Shown in pieces: positions 34,641 to 47,700 of a DNA stretch of 64,000 nt. Each line of letters starts with the position of its first letter. Position 1 is the first letter of the stretch. Source of the DNA: Coriaria nepalensis (lineage: Eukaryota > Streptophyta > Magnoliopsida > Cucurbitales > Coriariaceae). Made by a program: the position numbers and the translations under genes. The stretch lies in contig CP114495.1 of NCBI GenBank assembly GCA_027186245.1, positions 7,021,001-7,085,000 of the forward strand, read 5' to 3'. Below the pieces are notes generated by a model. That model was not told where the DNA came from. It ran no database searches and saw only the letters and a list, made by a program, of their open reading frames with translations.

Positions 34641-37429
34641 ACGCTACATAGATTTGTAATGTTATAATTTTTTTTTTTACTGTATGAATACAAATTTAAT
34701 CCTTATATATGAATGAAAATTTAATCATTATATAATTATGCAAATTGATGCTTATTGTTTTATGAATATAATCATCTTAAACATCTAATATATGTATAAT
34801 ACAATTTTCAAATTACATGTATAATCAATTTGAGATTAAGAAGTCTCTTATCTAAATATTCTACTGGTCGACGGGTGTTATAGAGAGTTTGTCTTGTACC
34901 TAAATACTTTTTATGACCATAGAGTGGTCAATATGTATTTATATAATATTTAAGTTTACTTTTTCGTAATTTGTTATGTTTTTATATATTATTTTACTTT
35001 TATTTTTAAATTTATTATATTTCTATAAATTATATTATTTAATACATAATATTCTTAAATTTATTATAAAATTCTGAAATTACTTAAACTCATCGACATG
35101 TAATAAGTTATTCATAATTACTTAAACTATAATATTATTTTAAATCCTAAATTTTCTAAATTTACTATAAAAAGAAAGAAGAAGCAGGAGGGGGAGGGGA
35201 AGAAAATAACTAGAACGAGACGGATAATGAAAGAATGAAAATAAAACCGGGATGAAACGATGAATAAATTGTGTGGGTTGAGGAGATTTAAAACAACCAA
35301 AAAAGAAAATACACTGAGTCACCGAATTTACCTAATAATCTACTCTATTTATACATAATTGATCCAAAAACATTAAATCTACAATAAACAATCCAAATTA
35401 TACAAACTATATGAACATCATACAATCTAAACCCCTCTCTAATCCACCAACCCCAGGCGAACGATATCGGATTTGTTTGTACTAACTCAAGGAATTGACT
35501 GGGTCATACGTTATTACAGTACCCGTACCCGTACTGTAATATATTTTAATCTCTCTAATAATATATTTATTATATTTTTATCTTTAAACTCTGGTTTAAT
35601 TTAATTAAATACTTTAATTTTAATTTTAATTTTAATTTTTTAAATAAAAAAACTAAAATAAATATTATAATATTATAAAAATCTTTCCTTAACTTTTAGT
35701 AAACGAAATTATCTCTCTTTTATTTCTATTAACTTTTATTTCATTCTACCACCGTTATTACCTACTCTTCTTGCCTCCAATGCCACTTTCCGCTCCAACC
35801 GTTATCACCACTCCACCTCTTCCATCGTCACTCTACCTCCACTATTGCCATTGATGTCATCGTTCCTCCTCATTGCCATCATTGACGATGCAGGAGGGTC
35901 AAAGTGGAGCAATGGTGATGAAGTTGGGATAGGACAACGATAATTGTAGCAAAGGTAGGATAGTGAAGAATGAAGGTGAAAGTAAAGTTGAGGAGGTGAC
36001 AATAATGGCAACATTAAAATTTTAGTGGTTATAAATGAAAATAAGTAAAAAAAAAAAAATAGTAAAATTTGGTTTTATAATAATTAAGTGGAGGTTTTTA
36101 TAAATTTTAATATTTGTTGTGCTTACATGATTACGTAAAGAATCAAAATAATGATTTAGGAAAAATAATTGCTTGAAATAGTGTCAGGGTGATTAAATAA
36201 TGGACAAATAGTTTAATAGGAAAATATTTGTGCATTTTCATCATTTTTTTTTTTTTTTTTTTTTTGAGGAAACATCATCCCCAAATTGACTTACCTCAAT
36301 AATTGAACATATTATATATACCTCAAATTTCTGTGGGAAACTATGTATATGTATATAGGTATATTATGTATATATATATATATATCTCAATAATTGAACA
36401 TTTTTATTATATATATATATATATATATAATATTCATATTTATTTCAAATATTTTATAATATCTAATCATTTAAGGAAATATTTTATAATATGATTCAAA
36501 TAAAGTCCTTAAATTTATTCTTGACTATTACTGAAATATAAGTAATATTTATATTCGAAAACATTTATCAAGCCACATGATAAATATTAAAAAAATGATG
36601 ATGTGACTTGATATATAATTAAAATAAAAATATTATTTATATTTAAGAGTACCAAATATTGATAATGCATTCCATCTTTTTGGGTTTGAAAAAATTAAAA
36701 TAGATACTGCATTTTTCGCCTTCTTGAAATAGTGGCAATCATCGTTCCTAAGTTGACTTTGCATCAGTCGTATCGTTTTCGCAGCAAGCACTATGTGTAA
36801 CTAACCTAATGCCGTGCAATTATTGAACGGACATGTGAAGATTATCTAATAATCTTTATATAAAACTCAAATTTTCAGAAAATCAATTAAGACAGACTGA
36901 CTCTATGGAAAAATATGACGGTGACAACGGAGGCATCGAAGATCAAAGGAAGATGGCCGACACCCATAAACATGACAGATGGGTATATACTGTAGAAAAT
37001 TGTAAGGAAGTGATAGTAGGGTGGATTGGATAAATGAGTCACATCTATATCTAAAAGTTAGTTTAAAAGATGAGCTAATACTTATTAGCACGCTAGTTTG
37101 AATCTAATTCCTTTGCAGAAGTTTCAGATAATTGATAATTAAATAAATAATTAATGTATTTGACCAGTAGAGATTTGGGCTTTGTAACTCTTGATTACAT
37201 GGTCAGAGCTTCTGCAGTATTCTGACTGGCGTATGCAATAACTATGATAGGAAGTAGTTGTCTTGTCACATACATTTTCCTTATAATAATATTATAGATA
37301 TTATATATTGTGTTATAATCTAAAATTGGCTCAATTGAAGATATTGAAGGAGAACCGTTAATTATTTTTAAGAATCACAGAACATAAATAAATGGATACG
37401 AATAAGAAAGAACAGTTTTTAAGTCACAA
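34641..37429. other. Intergenic, AT-rich with microsatellites
   Basis: No gene was recognised. A 10-bp inverted repeat with an 8-base loop lies at 35513-35540 (attacagtac...gtactgtaat). A T-run of about 20 lies at 36245-36265. (TA)n tracts lie at 36368-36384 and 36408-36430. A GC-richer patch of Pro/Thr-like codons at 35745-36010 gives a spurious minus-strand ORF with no family match. Confidence 0.45.
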
Positions 37430-38060
37430 GGTGCTATGTATAAGTGCTATGTATAAATGGATTAGGGTTAATGTTATGGGTTTATGGATCGTGGTTCATG
37501 TTTAGAGTACATAGTCTAGGGTTAGGGTTAAATTTAACGGATTAAGGTCAATATTAGGGGCTTATAGATTAGGGTTCATGTTAAAAATTTAAGGTCTAGG
37601 GTTTATATTTAGATTCTAAGGTTATGATTTATGAATTAAGGTTAATGTTAGAGGTTTATGACTTTAGGGTTCATGTTTAAGGTCAAGGGTTAGGGTCTGT
37701 AGTTATGATTAATGTTTAGTGCCTAGGGTTAGGATTATGATTGATGTATGAGATTTATGTTTTTGTTTTAGGGTTAAAGTTAGGCTCTAGAGTTAGGGTT
37801 AGGGTTTATGTTTAGATTCTAGGATTATATTTATGCTATGTAGAACTCTTGAGATTTGAAGTCAGAGACTTAGAAGTCTTAGACTTTATAGTTCGATGTA
37901 TACTTTCAAGACCCATTAAACTTTGAGGTTAGAGACTTTTATATATTTGATCTTTCGTCCCAATGGTTCGATGGGTCTTGAAAGTGTGCATCCAAAACCC
38001 GATATACCTAACCAAATCTTGAACCGATCATCCAAAACCCGTAGGTTTAACATGTATTGG
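37430..38060 (+). repeat. Degenerate telomere-like (TTAGGG/TTTAGGG) repeat, copy 1
   Basis: From 37430 to 37835 the plus strand is filled with variants of ttagggtt separated by gtttatg/gttcatgtt spacers. Larger blocks (aatgttaggggtttatg-like) recur every 85-95 bases. From 37870 to 38010 a spacer follows, with the inverted pair ctttcaagaccca...tgggtcttgaaag. The same two modules, in the same relative order but on the opposite strand, occur at 63176-64000. It is not a chromosome end, because genes continue beyond it. Confidence 0.8.
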
Positions 38061-38700
38061 GTCGGTTACACATTTAATTTAGACCAAACTCGAAAAATTT
38101 GGCCAAATTGTTTTTAAAAAAAAAAATTGGGCACCACATAAATTAATATATATATACACACAATCTTATATATTATCATTTTAATATATATTATATGTGT
38201 AAAATATTTTTGAATTTATTTTACTTGCTATTTGAAATTTATTTTCTCATTTATTCTTTGAATCCACGTTATATTAAAGTTCATTAACCATTTTACTTTA
38301 TTTTTCCTACTACTTGAAATTTATTCCAAAATGCATGAATTATTTTACTTTATTTTATTCTACCGAAGATATTAAGCCTTAAGAAAAAGAAAAAAAAAAG
38401 AAGAATAGTTAATATCGATATCAACTGTTTCTTATTTTATTGAATTGATTTTTAATTTGTATTTTTTATTATTATCGAAGATAATTGAGATTTTGAAATT
38501 TTAGATTTAATACTAATAGTTAAGAAAACCCTTTCTAGAAAGCATTTCCCAAGAAAGGCGCGTTTTTGAAGTGTTTGAACTTACCTTTGGGAGGGAAAGA
38601 GCAGACCTGAAAAAGAAAAAAAAACAAGAAGAAAGAAAAGCCCCATATTTCTGCGTGTACCAATCCAAGCTTAGGGTTTCGCCATTTTCACTTCCGAACG

Positions 38701-41700
38701 ATGCTTGATCGTGAAAATTTTGATATCACAGTTGAGCAGAGGGCTCGGATCACTCGCAATTTTCGAGCTGCTAAGGCCCTTCTTGCTCGCAAACGCCCTC
38801 GTCTTCAACCTCACGACCCCTCCTCTTCTTCTAATCGTTGTAATAATTCTTCTCACTCACTGCCTCGTAGGTTTGTGCTCTCTTCGAATTCCATTTTTTG
38901 TGTCCTGGATTCTTTTTCGTGCACGATTGATTCATGTTATATCTTCATCTGCATTTGTTTTTGTTTTCTTTTTATTGATATCTGTCTAGTTATAAACCAG
39001 CTATGACGAATTTGGTGCAAAGCTTAGTTTCAATAATTTACTTACACTATGTATGACCATTTCAGTTCCGGAGTTTTGAATTCAAACGGGATAAGAACCT
39101 TGGGTAATGCTACTGGTGTAGAGAGAAGAATTCCCTTCGCAGGGATTCCAACGAATATTCCATCTGCTAATTCTTTGCATGAAATTAAATCAATAGCTAT
39201 TGAAGACGGTTCAAATGGATGTGTATTAGATATTTATAAAACCCCTATAAAGGAGCAAGCTATTTGTAGTTTAGATGATGCTTTCTTCGCTCCAAGTGTT
39301 TTGGACGATGATTTTGACCACTCCATTTTAGAGGAAATTGATGCTTTGTGCGAGGAGAAATCCTTGTCCAAAGCGGAAAGGCAGGGTCCAGAAGTGGAGG
39401 TTGAAAGTCAAAATAATGATGGTGTTAGTGGTGATATTAGCATCGCTTCAGAATCATCAATTTCCGACCAGAGCATAAGAACAGAAAGCACCTCATGTTC
39501 TGGAAACAGACTGGAATTAGGAGTAGAGGGCGGGGATTCCCTCGCTATGCTGAATGAAACTATGCCTGTAGAGTATTCCAGATATTTTGGAAATCTGAAT
39601 GAAAGGCAAAGAGAAGCTGCTTGTAGTGACATTTCTATCCCTTTAATGATTGTTGCTGGTCCAGGAAGTGGAAAGGTGCCTCTCTTTCTCTTTCACAATA
39701 TCGTCAATAATGTGTCCAGATTGTGCCCTTATGACTGACGCTTTTTGGTATTGAAGAGTTATTAAGTTTTCTTTTCTAAATGTTGAGATGTTCATTGATG
39801 ACAACTATGTTGGTTAGTGACTGTAATCGGTAAATTACTTTTCCTTTTGTTTTGCACCTTCAATGTTTGAAATTTTGGTTACCCTCGCTGTTACTATTTG
39901 GACCTAAGATCTCAGGGAGTTCAAGTCTTTTGTATTCTGTTGATTTCTCACTTCATTTGGTTTTAGTCTGAATTTTGTCTTTTGATGTCAGACTTCCACT
40001 ATAGTGGGGCGGGTTCTGATGTTGCTTAATAAGGTAAATATTTCCTTTTAACTTGAATAACATGGTCATGCTTATTTTGCTATGTTTTTCTCTTTTGCAC
40101 GTTCCTTGCTTTGTTTGGATTTCACCCTTCATTTCTTGTGTTGCTCCCAGTTTTTTCTAGGTCAATGTTTCGTCCACATCCTATTCATTCTTAATTTATT
40201 TATATTTCTCTTCTTCTTAGTTTCTCTTTTCCATCATGTCAATGAAAACATGCACAGGGTATCGATCCATCAAATGTTCTGGCAATGACTTTCACTACAG
40301 CAGCAGCTTCTGAAATGAGAGATCGTATTGGAGCAGTGGCTGGGAAGGCAACAGCAAAGGAACTTACCATCAGCACTTTTCATTCATTCTCATTGCAGCT
40401 CTGTCGTTTACATGCAGAAAAGTACGCTCATGTCAGTTCATTTCCAAGTTTACTTTGCTAAACAAACTATGCATAATATGTTGTATTAATCTGTTTGAAA
40501 GCTGTCCCATGTGGATATTATGTGTAGGCGTGCAACTAACATCCAAAGCTGTTTGGGCAATGTCTTAGAATCTGTTAACGAGTTATGGTTGCAGTACTCT
40601 TTTTTCCAACATAAAATGTAAAAGACAAAAGGACGAATGTTACAAGACCCAACTATTTTAAAAATAAATTATACAATTAAAAAATCAAGCTGGCTTTCCA
40701 ATCGGTGGTATTGCATGGGCGTCATAATTTTCTCGCAAATGATTTATTTGCATCCCAATTATGTTGACGTGTTCTTTGGTGATGAAAGTGTGACGTACCT
40801 GATTTTGAGTTTGGTTAATTCCTTAAGTACTTTTACTGAAAGTGTGGAGTTTCTCTGTCAATAACCTGATGAGATAGTTGGTATTAATTGAAATATAGGA
40901 TTGATACAGACCCCAAACTACATACGATTTATAGAGGTGTATGTATATAATAAACTAATAAGTAAGGTGTTGATAAATTTTGAGTTTATAATCTAGTGCT
41001 TGGTTTTATGCCGATGTTAAGAAGATTGCTGTGCTCATCTATTTTTTCTCCATTTATGCTTTTTTATTGCATGTCATTTGCTCTAAAGTGTACTTCTCTG
41101 TGTGTGTGTTCATTTGTTGCTTTCTGTTTTTGTCATATTCTTTTCACTAATTATTTTTAAAATTAGCTTTCATTGTTTATGACGTTAATCTGTCAAGGAA
41201 AAAGGGAATGTTTATTTGTCTACTCATTTTTATAGGTTAGGCCGCACTTCAGAATTTTTAATCTATGGACATGCGCAACAAAGAAGAGCCATCATTGAGG
41301 CTGTTCGTTTATCAGAAAACGGAAAAAAAAGGCAAGAGTGTGATGACCGAACACCTGGTGAAGATTCTAATAATCTTATTTCTCCAGAGCACTTCAAGGA
41401 TGGGTCAAAGAAATGGCAGAAATTCATTACTCAGGTTACTGATTTGTCAACTTTACTATGAAGTCTTTCTTTAGTATTCGGGTTCTGATACTCAAACTCT
41501 TGGTCTTTTATTTTTATTTATTTATTTAATAAAGAACAAACTTTCTTCTTTGTTGAAGAGTTGACTTCGTTGCTTCCTGCTATCCCAACAATTTTTGTTT
41601 TAGCGACACTACAGTTACCGGCTAATAGTTCCTTTTGGAACTTTTATTGTCGATTGTCCTTGTCCATTTCTATTGATATCGTTCTTATTTTACATGTTAC

Positions 41701-44700
41701 CATTGTTAGTAACTATGTAGTATTTGATCTTAACCAATAGCATATTACAATATCTAAAGCAATGAATTGATTGCCATGGGAAAATAGTGCAGACATAAAC
41801 AGTGGGGAATATGGATCTTATTGTGCACCATAAATTTTTGCCACTTCTTGTAGGTCCAACTAGATTTGCAGGTTTCCCTCCAGTGATGAAATTGCATGTT
41901 TAGTCATGCTTGTGACATAACAGTTGTTGCAGTTCCTATAGTGGTTTGAGTCTGAGTTTCTTTTAAATTTGAGTATGAAATTTGGGAAATGTAGCCCATT
42001 GACAAGACTAGTAAAAAATGATGGAAGATTCTAGCATATGCTAGTTTTTAAAATTTATTATTACTATTATTATTATTTAGTATTTTTTTTTATCACATTC
42101 CTGAAGTACGGAATAGGTTTGATTGATAATTGGAAGCTCGAGTTTCATTTGAAAGGCATGGAACCTTAGTTTGCTTTTCATGACTTATGAACTTGGAGGT
42201 TTGACTTTCAGATGAAAAGTAAGGATTCTTAGTTTGCTTTTCATGATTTATGGACTACAGTTCTGTAATCCTAGTTACCGTCTTGACAGGACCCAATGTT
42301 GGTTTCTCAAAAATGTTGTTCTAAGCATGTTTCTGATTCTCATTACAGATTAGTAGTTGGCCTTTGCAATTAAAAAAAAGATGATCATTATTATCCATAC
42401 ACATTCCTCAGTACTGTAATTGAAAAGTATTTTGTCATCATTATAAGCGATACAACAGCTTGAGGTCTGTCCCAACAGCAAAAACTTGTAATAGGGCCAT
42501 TCTATTTTCAGATGGATTTTTACTTTAAACCTTTTTCTTTCCTAAATTAACTTTTTCTTCCGTTAATACTTTTTGTTCTTCGTCACTCAATGGCAATATA
42601 TCTCTGGCATTGACACAGTTATTTCATTTCATGTTAGGCCAAAGCCTCTGGGAAGATTCCTGAAGAATGCTCTCGAGTGGGCGATCAGATTGGTGTAAGC
42701 TTATAATTTGCTTCTGTTACGTTCTTTTGTCTCTTCTATGTGATTCTTAGCTCTTTATCTTATCAGGCTGCTATTCTTGGCAACTACAATGAAATTTTAA
42801 AATCTTGCAATGCTCTTGACTACCATGACTTAATTAGCTGTTCATTGAAGCTTCTTACTGATTTTCCCGAAGGTTCATATCTGATCTTTACTTAGTGGAG
42901 TTATGCACTTCAAGTATAAGTCATGTTTTGACTTGTGATCTATATATTCCATTGAAGTATTCAAAGAATGTCAGGATTCATGGAAAGCCATTGTGATAGA
43001 CGAGTTTCAAGACACAAGTGCCATGCAATACAATCTTCTTCGAGTTCTTGCATCTCATAAACATTTAACTGTTGTCGGTGATGATGATCAGGTTTGCTTC
43101 TTGAATTGTGCTCTTGTTTGCCTTTATCCATGGCAGTGGGCTTTCCCCTATGATGGTTATAATTGAACTGTTCTCGTGGGAATATTTTAAATGACAGTAT
43201 GCAATGTTGAAACTCTATATCGAATTATAGGTTTTAATTTCTTATTGATAAACATGATAAACATATTTTTTTTTTCTTGGTGGAAAAATCTATTTTCATC
43301 TAAAGTTAATCTCTGACATTACATGGCAGTCAATATTCAGTTTCAATGGAGCTGATATTTCTGGATTTGACTCTTTCCGTAAAGATTTTCCAAACTACAA
43401 AGAGGTTTGTCTTGTCCTTAGTCTTAAATTTTGTCAACGTTTTATTTCGTATTTTGCACAGAGCATGATTCACAAAAAATTTGTACGAACAATTAGAGTT
43501 GTGACATCTTGAGTTTGTTCTTATGACTGAATTTTATCTGTTAATTTTGACTAATATCTATGATGTAGACTAGACTTAACAAAAACTACCGGTCCACATG
43601 GTGTATTGTTGAAGCTGCTTCTTATCTTATACAAAATAATCAGAAACGATGCCAACTAAAAGGTGTTCAGACTGATAATTCTTCTGGATCTAAGGTACAT
43701 TGAATGTCTTCTTAGCTTAAAAATCGAGCGAAATTTCTAATTTGATATCCTTTTCCTTTTGTTTTATCATATATCCATTGTAATCTAATGCTTGGTGGCC
43801 ACCTATCCAGATAGCTATCAAGGAATGTCACAGTGAGGAGACACAATGCGCTTTTGTTATTGACAAAGTCCTGGAAATTGCTTTAAACGGCTCAACGGCA
43901 AAGTGTTTTGGAAAAATTGCTGTTCTCTATCGGAGGCAGGTCAAGCTTACTTGCCTTACTATTAAGAGCATCATTTAGCTGGACAGGGAAATGATAGACA
44001 TCAGGAAAAAGTTCTATTACATAAGCATTGATAGATGTTTTCTCATCTTTCCTATAGATTACTGGGAAAATCTTCCAAACAGCCTTTCTGGAGAGAAAAA
44101 TACCATTTAATGTTCATGGTGTGGCCTTCTACAGGAAAAAGGTTTGTCTTTTTATCACAGAATTTTCTGAGTATTTATACCATGTGTTTTCTCATTTCAG
44201 CTTATGTCCATTATCAATTGGGATGATGATAAGAGTAATGATAGGTCTAGGCCCTCCAAAATAGTTGTCTGAAATTCTGGAAAAATTTCTTTTTTCTTAA
44301 TTTAGATTTCTTCAACCTTTTATCCTGAAGGTGATGCGATGCAATTGCCTAATGGTTTTATTTATATATATTTTTACTTGAATATATATGCAAAAGTATG
44401 TGTACATTTGTTTGATATAATAAAATTTATTTGTGCATATGTAGTAGACGACTAATATTGTAGGTGTGTCACTCCACAATAGCCCAAGAAAAGCGTGAAA
44501 ATTGAAAGACCTAATTAACAGTTCATAAGATTCATAATTGGCTTCTAATCTAAAACAAAAAGAGAGATTCATAATTGATAAGCAATTATTCCATCAATTT
44601 AATAACTTCTGACTTTAAGCCACGCCTTAACTTGCACACAACCACTGGAGATGCATTATTGTATCACTGATCTTAGATTCCGAGTCATTCTACCTTAACT

Positions 44701-47700
44701 TTGATATCTGTATCCCCAGCCTGTCTTGCATTAGTAATTATCAGCTTTTAGTTGTTTCTTTATTGGTTTAGATGAAAATGGCTAGAGAAGAAAACTTTAA
44801 AACCCATACTTTACTACTGGTTTCCCAGTGGCCCCACTTGTATAAGCGTATCAACAGTACAATTTCTATTTTTCTTGCTTTTCAGCCTTATCAATGGACG
44901 GATAGATTGTGCTTTATTTTCTACCTGTGTTATTTCAGGAATGTATATAATGTCAAAACTAACATGCATGTAATATGCAATTAAATCCAAACATCGGGCT
45001 TCTAAACTCAGAAATTCAGTGGTCGGAAATGAGCTCCTAAGATGTGATTTGTAAACTTTAAAATAAATTACTGCATATAATTTGCCCGTCCTTGGTTATT
45101 TGGAGAATTTTACGAACAGGTTGAATGAAATATGAATGAAAGCAGTTGAGTAATTCCTTAACTCTTGAAATATTGGTCTTATATTATATTCAGGCTCTAA
45201 ATTTCCATATCTGTCCTATATCTGTTACATACTCCTCAAACACTTGTTTGTTTTCTGCTTCATGTGGTTCCACCGTCTCCCTTCCTCCCTTGGTCAGAAG
45301 GTCCTCCTTTATTTTTTTGGGTTCTTGTACCAACTTGCGTGTGAGAGGCTGTTATACTAGGTGCCACTTCATTTCTATGCTTTCTCTGTACATACTATCA
45401 CAAGCTTTTTGGATAATATTGATAATCAAAATGTTGATTTGGTGTATCTAACTTATAGAACTTCAGTAGAGAAATTGCTCAAGTGTTGGTAACAACAACA
45501 GATAAAATAAGTTCCTCCTCTGTGCCACCCTTTGTGAATGCTTGTCCAATTTCATAAATAATTATGATGTTGCAATGGAATTTGTTCTACCCTGTTTCTA
45601 TGTCTTATGTGGTTTCAATTCCATTATCCACTCTTAAAATAAAGAGATAAATTATGTATATTAGAGAGTTTATCTGCTACCTAATTTTTAGGGGTTAGAA
45701 TAACATATTCCTTAATTCTAGGGATTTCTATAGATTTCCTAAGGTTGTATCTAGTCTGTATAAGAATTTAGGCTGTACAGATTGTAAACACAGAAAATAC
45801 ATGCCGGTTTTTTACAATAGATCCTCGAGCCCTTTGATGTCTATTCATTGAATACTCAGCTACTCAGAAAGGCTACAAGTGCTATCATCCGCCTACTTGC
45901 AAAATCTACATTACAATAGATGCCATCTTTGTTGAAGGTGAGTCGTGTTCTCCTCAAGGGGAAACGTTACTTGAAGAGGAGAAAGACATGTTGGATTGGT
46001 TTTCCAATCTTCCACTATCATTATCTCAATCTGAACCACCAATTCCAGCACCTGATTCTATAGTTTCTAAACTACTCCAAGTCCACTCAAGGAAGAAGGG
46101 ATACCAGACTGATCCAATTCTTGTCCAAGAGTTGGAATCGCAGCAAGGGCCTCAAACTATAGTGGAAGGGGATACTGAACATGTAACTAATTCTTCCTTA
46201 CCTGACAAGAGTGAATTAGACCTACCTATTGCATTTCGAAAAGGTACTAGAAAATGTACACAACACCCACTTTCACAGTTTGTCACTTTTGACAATTTTT
46301 CTCTTTCACATAAAGAAGTACGTAGTGAAAACAGCCTATGAAAGTTGAAATGTAGGCACCCGAGAAGAATAAGACTTGGGAGCTGGTGGAACTGCTAGAA
46401 GGTAAGAAACCGGGAGGGTGCAGGTGGATATTTTTAGTAAAATATAATGCAGATGGATCCCTGAAAAGATACAAAGCAAGACTGTTAGTAAAGGGGTACA
46501 CTCAAACATTTGGTGTTGACTATGAGGAGACATTTTCCACGGTTGCAAAAATGAACACAATAAGAATATTATTGACATTAGCTGCTAATTTTGATTGGAA
46601 CTTGCAGTAGCTCGATGCGAAGAATGCGTGTCTTCATGGAGACCTCGAGGAAGAAATCTATATGGAAACGACACCGGGCTTTGACACAAAGAAGAATGTG
46701 GTGTGTAAGTTGAGGAAGGCATTGTATGGATTAAAAGAGTCTCCTAGAGTTTGGTTTGGAAGATTTACACGAGCTATGTTGGTTTGGGGATACAAACAGA
46801 GTCAAGGGGACCATACACTATTTATAAAGCATACTGCTTCAGGGGGAGTCCGACTCTCATTGTATACGTAGATGACATCATCATTACCGGGAGTGATCAA
46901 ATGGAAAAGGAGTCATTTAAAGGAAAACTAGCTAGGGAGTTTGAAATAAAAGTTCTTGGGAAGTTGAAGTACTTCTTAGGAATTGAAGTAGCACACTCGA
47001 AGGAGGGAATATTTGTTTTACAACAGAAGTATGTAACAGACTTACTAAAGGAAACTGGGAAAATAAGGAGTTGACCCGTCGAGACTCTTATCGAACTAAA
47101 TCATATATTTGACTCATATATTTGACTCTTAGGGAAGCGGTGGTTGACTCATATATTTGACTCATACCAGACTTGATATAGTATATGCAGTGAGTGTAGT
47201 AAGCCAGTTCATGCACAATCTTAAGGAAGTATATCTTTAGGCTGTATATACAGAAGATCAACTTTAGGTTACTGTATATTTCTTGGTGGAAATCTAATTA
47301 CATGGAGAAGTAAGAAGTAAGCGGTGGTTGCAAGATCAAGTGCAGAGGCTGAGTTCTGCGCTATGGCCTTAGGAATTTGTGAATTACTATGGTTAGAAAT
47401 TATATTAAAAGATCTCAAGGTCCCAATTGAAAAACCAATGAAGTTGTACTATGATGATAAGTCAGCAATTAACATTGGTCATAATTCTTTTCAACATGAT
47501 TGGACTAAGCATGTGGAAGTTGATAGACACTTCATAAAAGAGAAACTAGACAGTGGTTTAATTTGCATGCCTTATGTATCGACAGAAGGACAACTAGCTG
47601 ATGTATTGATTAAAGGGTTATCCAGTCATTATTTCCATAAAATGATTAGCAAGCAGGGATTAAAGAACATTTATTCTCTGACTTAAGGAGAAGTGTTAAA

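Noticed and set aside
35805..36014. Minus-strand ORF of 69 codons
   Set aside because: Its Ser/Leu/Pro-rich composition comes from a GA-rich patch. It has no conserved motif and no plausible splice context.
42693..42694. Donor gtgtaa two bases earlier at the end of SRS2 exon 6
   Set aside because: It would break the frame and lose the expected GAAILGNY junction. The gtaagc donor after 42694 keeps the frame and fits consensus better.
47324..47686. Host gene of 120 codons in SRS2 intron 12
   Set aside because: It is the RNase H domain of the copia element, with the 3' LTR directly after it.
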